Shown piece after piece: positions 1 through 5,287 of a stretch of DNA of 7,146 nt (its first letter is position 1; each line of letters opens with the position of its first letter). Under the pieces are notes generated by a model that was given only the letters and a program-made list of their open reading frames with translations, was not told the DNA's origin and ran no database searches. Where the stretch lies: NCBI GenBank assembly GCA_002049945.1, contig MVCT01000090.1:1-7146 (forward strand), given 5' to 3'. A program made the translations under genes and the position numbers. The stretch comes from Candidatus Cloacimonas sp. 4484_140 (GTDB taxonomy: Bacteria > Cloacimonadota > Cloacimonadia > JGIOTU-2).

Positions 1-1702
1 CCTTTTGAAGCTGAAGGAGACCTGATATTACCTGCAAATTGTTCTTTACCCTATGATGTACCTCTCTCAACAATACTTCTTTTTCTTTTAGCTCTCTCCT
101 GATCTGATCTTCCGCTTGTTTATGCTTGATGGCAAGAGCAATTTCTTCGGAAACGAATGTGAGAATTTCTATATCTTTCTCAGAATAAAGGTTTGGATCA
201 TCATAGCTTTGAATTGCTATAACACCCATTACCTTGTTTTCAACTTTAAGTGGGGCACCCATCCATATTTCAGAACGAGTTCCAATTACTTCAATTTTGC
301 CTTGCTCGGTTAATTCATCTTGTAATTTCCGAGGAGCAAATAATGGTTTACCCGTTTCTATAACGTATGCTGTGAGAGTTTTACCAGCCGGGAAGGTTTC
401 AAATTTATCTTTTTCATCAACATCAAAAGGTAGCGAAATCACATCGGTCCTTTCATCATATAGGGCAACATAAAAATTGGTTGTATCAATCACATTTCCC
501 AGGTATTCTCTTATTTTAACGAAGAGTTCATGCAAATTATCAACTGTATTTACAGCACTGGCAATGTTATACGATGCTCTTTTTGTTTCCTCTGCCTTTT
601 TGTGAGCTGCTTCCAAATCCAAACGATATAATGCAAAAGCAATATCACCGGTAACCTCTCTGAATAGATCCAACATTTCCTCATCAGCGAGGTATTTTTT
701 TTCTATGCTGGCAATCAATACACCATAAACTTTGTTTTTGTATTCCAACCTGACGGATATTGTACTTCTTCCTCCACACACATCAGAAATAGGGCAATCC
801 TTACATTCAACTACAGGATTTTCTATCAAAATCACTTCCGGTTGATTTAATGCTTTCTGGATGCAATTACAGAGTTTACCTTTTTTCAGATTATTCGTTA
901 AAAGTTGGAAATCGCTTCCAATACCTGACTGCACAGCAATATCCAATTTATTGTTTTCATCAAATAGAGCTATCAGGGCTTCATGGTACCCTTCGTTTCT
1001 AGTAAGTATCTCACAAGCTTGTTGTATAAGTACATTTCTGTCTTTTTCTTTTGTGATCAATTGATTAACAACTCTAACAGAACGCAGAATAAGGTTGAGA
1101 TGATCAATTCTTTCCTCTGCCTGTTTGCGCTCGGTGATGTCCCTGATTGAAATTAAACCTGCTAATTTTCCTTGATATTCGGTTTTTACACCGACCGCAC
1201 TTATCCATATTTCTCTACCATCTTTGGTAATAGAGCGGAATTCATTGATTTGATGCAAATCTTTTTCAAACATATCTTCATAGATAATTCTTAAAACTTC
1301 TTCCTTATCCTCCGGTAAAATAAAGTCATTTAGATTTACATTAACAGTGTCTTCTTCAGAATCGAATCCAGCTATTTTTGCCGCAGACTTATTTGCTATT
1401 ACTACTTCCAGTGTTTCAGCATCAAGAACGAAGATTCCATCAATCAAATTATCGAATAAAAGTCTATAATTATGTTCGCTCTTCTGTAGTTCTTCTTCCT
1501 CCTTTTTGCGCTCGGTGATGTCTGTGAAAACACCATAAGCATATCTTTCTCCGTTTTCTTCATGCACAACACTTGCTACATCACGTGCCCAAATCCACTC
1601 ACCATCTTTTCTTTTGATTCTGTATTCAACATCAAACTTCTTTCCCTTGCCAAATAATGCCTGGAAACTTTTTTCCACTTCCTGTAAATCTTCATTTTGA
1701 GT
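1..1702 (-). CDS. Sensor histidine kinase part (half PAS-PAS-GAF-GAF-HisKA_2), out of frame with the receiver and cut by the window edge
   Basis: I translated this frame by hand: it is open from just after a TAA at 1703-1705 to the window edge, 567 codons. Domains in order: the C-terminal half of a PAS domain (about 1698-1501, ending in DITERKK); a complete PAS (about 1480-1121, ending in DITERKQ); a GAF (about 1105-625) carrying five cysteines; a second GAF (about 574-121); and the start of a HisKA_2 dimerisation domain with the H-box VHHRVKNNLQ (61-32), where the His before Arg is the likely phosphate acceptor. The ATPase domain must lie beyond position 1. The family senses ligands or redox state and phosphorylates a response regulator. 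There is no convincing start: no ATG occurs in frame until 1273, inside the second PAS, and no ribosome site was seen. It most likely began as one gene with the receiver ORF at 1576-2067. It may now be a pseudogene, or the break may be a sequencing or assembly error. Confidence 0.85.
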
Positions 1703-2067
1703 TTAATGGCATTTTCTACTGCATGTCCCAGGTGTACGAGCTTATCTTTTAGCACATAATCCCAGGCACCCCAGCGCATACATTTAACGGCTGTTTCTTC
1801 ATTTAAGGAACCGGTTACGATGATGAAAGGAATTTCTGGACATTTCTTTTTTACAATTTCCAGAGCGTCCAATCCCGTGAACTGGGGCATGGCGTAATCT
1901 GATAAGATAAGATCAGGTCGGAAGGTTTCAAGTTCTTTTCGAAAATTCTCTTCATCTTGCACTACTCTGGATTCAAATTCTTTATTGGTTTTCCTAAGTT
2001 CACGCTTAATAAGTTCAGCATCGAAAGGATTATCTTCCAATATTAATATCTTTAACTCTTTTTTCAT
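1576..2067 (-). CDS. Response regulator receiver domain, N-terminal part of a frameshifted hybrid sensor kinase
   Basis: A CheY-like receiver fills residues 1-123. The acidic pair is E11-D12, the phospho-acceptor is D57 in LILSDYAMP, the switch Thr is T85 in IIVTGS and the conserved Lys is K107 in YVLKD. The ATG has a good ribosome site, GAGG at 2073-2076, five bases away. The final 39 residues (from about M125) do not look like any domain. They are the out-of-frame reading of a PAS domain whose true frame continues to position 1. So the natural product was probably a receiver-PAS-PAS-GAF-GAF-histidine kinase, a common layout for cytoplasmic hybrid sensors. As the sequence stands, the cell could make a stand-alone receiver with a 39-residue unrelated tail. 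The receiver call is secure; whether the gene works is not. Confidence 0.88.
   Translation of the reverse strand: MKKELKILILEDNPFDAELIKRELRKTNKEFESRVVQDEENFRKELETFRPDLILSDYAMPQFTGLDALEIVKKKCPEIPFIIVTGSLNEETAVKCMRWGAWDYVLKDKLVHLGHAVENAIKLKMKIYRKWKKVSRHYLARERSLMLNTESKEKMVSGFGHVM
1690..1705 (-). other. Frame-change junction between receiver and half-PAS
   Basis: The receiver frame and the PAS frame differ by one base. The PAS frame is closed upstream by TAA at 1703-1705, and the receiver must be left before its tail becomes nonsense, so the switch lies in this short span. It contains an A4 run on the coding strand (TTTT at 1695-1698 on +). One extra A there would fuse the frames as KLKNEDLQEVEK. 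The first PAS still lacks its N-terminal half (about 50-70 residues) even then, which suggests a deletion rather than a simple indel. Confidence 0.75.
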
Positions 2068-2072
2068 TATAA

Positions 2073-2127
2073 CCTCGTTATTCCAGCAAACTGGACTTAA
2101 TAGCAGATGGTGTTAAAAATTCGTCAA
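2073..2127 (-). promoter_or_regulatory. Candidate promoter and ribosome site of the receiver/kinase gene
   Basis: Reading the minus strand, TTGACG (2122-2127) resembles a -35 box and TGCTATTAA contains an extended -10-like element (TATTAA at 2097-2102). The spacer is 19 bases, longer than ideal. The Shine-Dalgarno GAGG is at 2073-2076. The match is by eye to sigma-70 consensus, which may not apply in this lineage. Confidence 0.3.
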
Positions 2128-2160
2128 GCTCTTTCTAATCAAGTACTGTAATAAAGAATA

Positions 2161-2190
2161 GAACGCAGATTAGCGCTGATGATGTTGATT
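2161..2190 (-). repeat. Three-unit ATCTGCG-type array, inverted copy
   Basis: On the + strand three diverged units end in GAT at 2170, 2180 and 2189 (GCAGAT, GCTGAT, GTTGAT), spaced 10 and 9 bases. This is the reverse complement of the ATCTGCG-type arrays at 2669-2700 and 4826-4857. Confidence 0.6.
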
Positions 2191-2239
2191 CGTCAGCAGG
2201 CGAACAAGTTTCCACTGATAAAGAAATTAAAATAAAAAA

Positions 2240-2288
2240 ATCTCTGTGATCTCTGCCTGTCGGGGCGTATTCCGATTTATCCGTCCCG
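2240..2288 (+). repeat. CTCTG pair followed by a GC-rich hairpin
   Basis: CTCTG occurs at 2242 and 2251, nine bases apart. It is followed by an inverted repeat, CGGGGCG (2261-2267) against CGTCCCG (2282-2288). The stem is seven pairs with one G-U on the + strand and a 14-base loop. No T-run follows directly, so I do not call it a terminator. The high GC against an AT-rich background suggests a dispersed element. Confidence 0.45.
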
Positions 2289-2445
2289 CTTGCCCAATGA
2301 AATTTCTTTTTTTTTATTTCGTAGGGGTGAAATCTCTGTTTTCTTTTTCACTGGGATCGGAAGGAGACTGGCGTGCTATCTAAGTAAAGAATCTGATAAT
2401 TCAAGCAAAAGTATACTTATGATATAATATCTATTGTCAGTGAAT

Positions 2446-2484
2446 AGATTCTTCATTTCGCTACGCTCCATTCAGAATGACAAA
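2446..2484 (+). repeat. AGATTCTTC...CAGAATGACA dispersed element
   Basis: The segment starts AGATTCTTCATTTCGCTACG and ends TTCAGAATGACAA. From memory, this wording recurs as an intergenic repeat in many draft genomes of FCB and other uncultured bacteria. It shows weak dyad symmetry (TTCT near one end, AGAA near the other). Only one copy is in the window, so calling it a repeat rests on prior knowledge. Confidence 0.5.
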
Positions 2485-2515
2485 CTTTTTTTTAGTGTGT
2501 CTTGGTTACCTTAAG

Positions 2516-2565
2516 TTTCGTGGCTAAAAATTTATTACCACAAAGAATTCACAAAGTTAAACACA
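2516..2565 (+). repeat. Three-unit CACAAAG array with a facing TTCGTGG half-element
   Basis: CAC occurs at 2539, 2550 and 2562, in the units CACAAAG, CACAAAG and CACATTAAG, spaced 11 and 12 bases. Just to the left, TTTCGTGGCTAAAAA (2516-2530) resembles the GGTT end of the TTCGTG family in opposite orientation, so the two meet as an imperfect palindrome. Confidence 0.5.
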
Positions 2566-2589
2566 TTAAGATCATATTAAAATAATATT

Positions 2590-2646
2590 TTCGTGAAAAT
2601 TCGTGATAATTCGCCTGCCACGGCGGAATGAAACGAAGTCGGGTGG
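2590..2646 (+). repeat. Three-unit TTCGTG array joined to a GC-rich repeat piece
   Basis: TTCGTG, TTCGTG and TTCGCC begin at 2590, 2600 and 2610, exactly 10 bases apart. The array runs into a GC-rich stretch to 2646 with small self-complementary parts (CGCC against GGCG; CCAC at 2618 against GTGG ending at 2646). It is oriented oppositely to the related arrays at 4685-4714 and 6827-6856 and is not next to a start codon. Confidence 0.6.
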
Positions 2647-2668
2647 TTAAATAAAATTCAATATTTGT

Positions 2669-2700
2669 ATCTGCGAGGATCTGCTCGATCTGCGTGCTAT
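2669..2700 (+). repeat. Three-unit ATCTGC array
   Basis: ATCTGC begins at 2669, 2679 and 2688, spacing 10 and 9, ending in GTGCTAT. It lies about 30 bases downstream of the Omp85-like gene's stop. A weak CGAG/CTCG inverted pair (2674-2687) is inside it, too short to call a terminator. Confidence 0.6.
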
Positions 2701-2727
2701 TCTTATCTTACCATTCGCAAGGTCTAG

Positions 2728-4686
2728 TTACTCAAACTTAATGGTCTCAGGATATTTCACATCAAAACCCGGCAGGTTTAAATCCGGTTTACCTGAAAGC
2801 GAAAGGGATATTTTAGCTTTTCCATCAATATCAGGATAATAGGTTACTTTAAGCTGTATTGTTTTGAACACAAGATTTTCATTCCTCATTCGTACACCGG
2901 CGCCAAAGCCCATATAACTTTTATCTTTGAATATATTGCTGTTTGCTTTTCCAATAAAACCAATATCGAAAAATCCAAACATCGCAAAACGGAATCCAAT
3001 AAGATCCCATGGAGTATAGGCAACACTTTCAAAATTAATTACCAGCCGCTGCTGTCCCCTTGCTTTTGCGTCATCAAAACCGCGAACATTTTGCATATTA
3101 TCAAGATCAATATATCGATAAACGGGCTGATTCAATCCCTTCATATAATCAAATTCAATAAAATTTCTAAGTCCGTAATTTCCAATTTTATAATGTTTTG
3201 TAAAAAAAAGAGCATTCAAAGAGAAAACGCCCTCATCAAAATTTCCCAATAAGAGCTTTTCAAAATAGCTTCCTAGTCCTAACTGTAAATAATAGTATAA
3301 AGCTCTCTCAAATATAAAATTACCCTGGGAAAAACGAATTCCCGCATAATATCGTTTATCATATAATACAGGATACTCCACTCCTCCGATAAACTCGATC
3401 AAATGCCCGTATGGTATATATTCAATCTCACCGAAACCATAAATGAGATTGCTCTTATAATACTTACTTCTCTGATGATTTAGTGAAAGTAACACCTCAG
3501 ATCTATCATCAAACAAAGACCCGATCAAAGGATATTTGTAGTAATCATAATGTGTAACTCGCACTAATTCAACAAGATATTCAACCCTCAAGGGACTGAA
3601 CATTTTTAGCAGTTCTGCGACACCAACATAAACATCAGCCTTAACATATTCAAGCGGATTTTCAGTTAACGTGCTGTCATCCGGACTATGAGTGTAAGAT
3701 GTGTTGACCCTCTCCAATCCAAGACCTCCTGCAATATTGATTTTAGAAGGTATGAAATTTCTATTGAATAAAAAACCATAACGTTCTTCATGTTCCGGAT
3801 TTGAATAAAACAATTCTCCGGTAGTAAAAGTATTTCCTATATGATATACTTTGTAGAGTGCATTCTGAAGAGAGAATTTTTCCTTTTCTCCTCCATTATA
3901 TGCAACTTTTGCACTTACTTCGTGTCCCAGTCCGGCGATATTCAAATCATATATTTCAAGATGATAGGAGTCCAGAGAAGAGATACCCGGATTGGCGCCA
4001 ACAGGAAATTTATCTTTTGTGAGGACTACAACATCAACATAATCGGGCTCATTATAGCAGGGACAAATTTTGAAATAGACTTCGTTAATAAAAGGGAGTT
4101 CATAAAGCATTCTTTCGTTCTCCGCAATTAAAGTCGGATCAAGGAGTTCGCCTTCTTTAAACAGCAGAATATTCTTGATGACCCATTTTCTCGTATTGAT
4201 GTGCAACTTATCAGCAGTTTTCTTTGCCCACTGAATTATTTTGATATCTTTATCTGTATTGGATTGGAAGATCGGAATACTCACTATGTAAATATTCCGA
4301 ATTATTTTATTTTTGTAAGGATAAAATTGCAACTCGCTTTTTTCGAGCTGATATAATGGATCTTTGTTTCCAGTTCCTTTTTTAAATGCAAGATCGAAAA
4401 GTCGTTTTGTAAAATCGGATTTATCTGCTTCGCCCTTAATAGTTTTATAGAACTCTGTTGTATTGGTACAATCTTTTTGAACGAAAAAATGTATCGAATC
4501 GGTTATAATGTATGTCGTGTCCTGGGGCACTATCCAACAAGAATCACCAACATGAAGTATATCTCCTGCCCGCAGTTCAAGTATGAATTCATCCCATTTT
4601 TGATCAGCTGATAGTAAATTTAAAAAACTCAATAGCACTATACAACATATAACAATAATCCGGAAAATTTTGCTCACCTCTTTCAA
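2728..4686 (-). CDS. Omp85/BamA-like outer-membrane beta-barrel protein with one POTRA-like domain
   Basis: A 652-residue secreted protein. Residues 1-27 form a signal peptide: basic start, hydrophobic core around IIVICCIVLL, likely cut after LLSA. Residues 28-125 match nothing I know. Residues about 128-226 look like a single POTRA domain: IRNIYIVSIPIF, a helix around GELLDPTLIAENERMLYELP, then a final strand VDVVVLT. From about 235 the protein is alternating aromatic/polar strand sequence typical of an outer-membrane barrel. NVRGF (533-537) followed by GQQRLVINFE matches the conserved VRGF loop of the Omp85 superfamily, which inserts or secretes proteins or lipids. BamA itself has five POTRAs, so this is a reduced relative (compare TamA, D15-type or patatin-linked barrels), not the core BamA. 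It ends in KFE rather than a terminal aromatic. The start is uncertain: TTG at 4686, GTG at 4677, or a codon beyond the ribosome-site-like GAGGTGA. Confidence 0.78.
   Translation of the reverse strand: MKEVSKIFRIIVICCIVLLSFLNLLSADQKWDEFILELRAGDILHVGDSCWIVPQDTTYIITDSIHFFVQKDCTNTTEFYKTIKGEADKSDFTKRLFDLAFKKGTGNKDPLYQLEKSELQFYPYKNKIIRNIYIVSIPIFQSNTDKDIKIIQWAKKTADKLHINTRKWVIKNILLFKEGELLDPTLIAENERMLYELPFINEVYFKICPCYNEPDYVDVVVLTKDKFPVGANPGISSLDSYHLEIYDLNIAGLGHEVSAKVAYNGGEKEKFSLQNALYKVYHIGNTFTTGELFYSNPEHEERYGFLFNRNFIPSKINIAGGLGLERVNTSYTHSPDDSTLTENPLEYVKADVYVGVAELLKMFSPLRVEYLVELVRVTHYDYYKYPLIGSLFDDRSEVLLSLNHQRSKYYKSNLIYGFGEIEYIPYGHLIEFIGGVEYPVLYDKRYYAGIRFSQGNFIFERALYYYLQLGLGSYFEKLLLGNFDEGVFSLNALFFTKHYKIGNYGLRNFIEFDYMKGLNQPVYRYIDLDNMQNVRGFDDAKARGQQRLVINFESVAYTPWDLIGFRFAMFGFFDIGFIGKANSNIFKDKSYMGFGAGVRMRNENLVFKTIQLKVTYYPDIDGKAKISLSLSGKPDLNLPGFDVKYPETIKFE
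4674..4680 (-). promoter_or_regulatory. Ribosome-site-like GAGGTGA inside the annotated start of the Omp85-like gene
   Basis: The strongest Shine-Dalgarno match near this gene lies after the TTG start, not before it. Counting five bases downstream lands on ATT (4668-4666), which would give a start at residue 7 and leave the signal peptide intact. ATT starts are rare (infC is the known case), so GTG at 4677 or TTG at 4686 remain possible. Confidence 0.35.
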
Positions 4687-4714
4687 CCACGAATTAATAC
4701 GAATTATCGCGAAT
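4685..4714 (-). repeat. Three-unit CACGAA array abutting the Omp85-like start
   Basis: On the + strand AACCACGAATT begins the array, and CGAA recurs at 4690, 4700 and 4710, exactly 10 bases apart. Read in the gene's direction it is three TTCG(T) units ending in TTCGTGGTTGAAAG directly at the start codon. It is the same family as 6827-6856. Confidence 0.7.
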
Positions 4715-4718
4715 TATA
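4713..4718 (-). promoter_or_regulatory. Candidate -10 box (TATAAT) upstream of the Omp85-like gene
   Basis: The minus strand carries a perfect TATAAT here. TTGAAC (4739-4744) is the nearest -35-like box but sits 20 bases away, so the promoter is weakly supported. If used, transcription would begin inside the CACGAA array, placing the repeat in the 5' leader. Confidence 0.28.
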
Positions 4719-4792
4719 ATAAAGATGAAAACAAAATTGTTCAATATTTTTTTATGAATCAATGTTCACCCTGTGAAATAATCCCGATACAT

Positions 4793-4820
4793 CGTGATTC
4801 CTGCTTTGCAGGATTTCACG
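4793..4820. repeat. Imperfect hairpin between DUF3467 and the Omp85-like gene
   Basis: CGTGATTCCTGC (4793-4804) pairs with GCAGGATTTCACG (4808-4820) across a TTT loop, with a small internal mismatch/bulge. There is no T-run after it on the minus strand, so a classic terminator is not supported. It could be a non-canonical terminator, a processing site or a dispersed palindromic element. Confidence 0.5.
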
Positions 4821-4825
4821 GAGTA

Positions 4826-4857
4826 AATCAGCCAAATCTGAGTAATCTGTGTTCTAT
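4826..4857 (+). repeat. Three-unit AATC(T)G array
   Basis: AATC begins at 4826, 4835 and 4844 (AATCAG, AATCTG, AATCTG), spaced 9 and 9, ending GTGTTCTA. It is the same family and orientation as 2669-2700. It lies just after the DUF3467 stop in the direction of transcription. Confidence 0.55.
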
Positions 4858-4870
4858 TTCAGAGCTTGAA

Positions 4871-5182
4871 TTAACTATTTGTAGTTGCCTGTTGGAAGCC
4901 GATATTCTTCTTTGATCCCTGCTCGGGTAATTTTATTTCACCGAATTGCTCTTCGTACTTTTTCAAGTTTCTATCCAGAAGTTGCATGAATCGTTTTGCA
5001 TGCTGTGGAGACAGTATTATTCTGGAATAGACTGTTGCTTCCGGAACTCCCGGTAAAATTCTTCCATAATCGACAACGAATTCCGATTGATTGAAGTTCA
5101 TAAAAGCAATATTTGAATAGATACCTTCGGAATTTTCTTTGGGTATATTGATCTTGATCTGCTGTTGTTTTTGACCAGCCAT
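4871..5182 (-). CDS. DUF3467 family protein
   Basis: A 103-residue soluble protein with no signal peptide or membrane segment. The family signature is clear: GIYSN (20-24), then SEFVVDYGRILPGVP (33-47), SRIILSPQHAKRF (53-65) and YEEQFGEIKLP (76-86). The length is normal for the family, with a short polar tail after residue 87. DUF3467 is widespread in bacteria, but I know of no established biochemical function. The start is well supported: GGAG lies four bases before the ATG. It lies 105 bp after the aldehyde dehydrogenase and 184 bp before the Omp85-like gene, same strand, with hairpins in both gaps, so co-transcription is possible but not shown. An overlapping frame (4971-5216) is a shadow. 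Confidence 0.92.
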   Translation of the reverse strand: MAGQKQQQIKINIPKENSEGIYSNIAFMNFNQSEFVVDYGRILPGVPEATVYSRIILSPQHAKRFMQLLDRNLKKYEEQFGEIKLPEQGSKKNIGFQQATTNS

Positions 5183-5205
5183 GTTTCTCCTTTTTTTTAA
5201 AATTT

Positions 5206-5234
5206 AAGTGGGACATTTTATTTATGCCCCACTT
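5206..5234 (-). repeat. Hairpin between the aldehyde dehydrogenase and DUF3467
   Basis: AAGTGGGACA (5206-5215) and TGCCCCACTT (5225-5234) pair over ten positions around a nine-base AT-only loop. On the minus-strand RNA the odd position is a tolerated G-U; on the + strand it would be an A-C mismatch, so the structure suits minus-strand transcripts. An A-rich run, not a U-run, follows, then the DUF3467 ribosome site 16 bases on. It could be an ALDH transcript end without a U-tract, or a 5' leader element of DUF3467. Confidence 0.5.
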
Positions 5235-5287
5235 TGAAATACGTTCAGATTTCTTTCAAGAATTTTATCACATATCATTTTTCTTAT

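Larger units (their letters stand above)
2068..2727. repeat. 660-bp gene-free mosaic of short dispersed repeats
   Basis: No reading frame here looks like a protein on either strand. Instead the stretch is built of short repetitive pieces, listed separately: a GCAGAT/GCTGAT array, a CTCTG pair, a GC-rich hairpin, an AGATTCTTC...CAGAATGACA element, a CACAAAG array, a TTCGTG array running into a GC-rich piece, and an ATCTGCG array. Between them lie AT-rich spacers in which I see nothing. It separates the Omp85-like gene from the receiver/kinase gene, so those two are probably transcribed separately. A hidden small RNA cannot be excluded. Confidence 0.75.

Noticed and set aside
1126..1521. Identical 16-base direct repeat in the two PAS linkers (1126-1141 and 1506-1521)
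   Set aside because: It encodes the conserved DITERK end of each PAS domain; ordinary domain duplication explains it, and it does not match the deletion junction.
1690..1705. Programmed -1 ribosomal frameshift
   Set aside because: The reading does shift by -1, but there is no X-XXY-YYZ slippery heptamer in the receiver frame, and a shift would still leave half a PAS domain missing.
2261..2288. Intrinsic terminator of the Omp85-like gene
   Set aside because: It is over 400 bases past the stop codon and has no adjacent U-run on the minus strand.
4670..4915. 81-codon plus-strand frame
   Set aside because: It runs through the CACGAA array, the hairpin and the AATCTG array and into the ends of two real minus-strand genes; the translation looks random.
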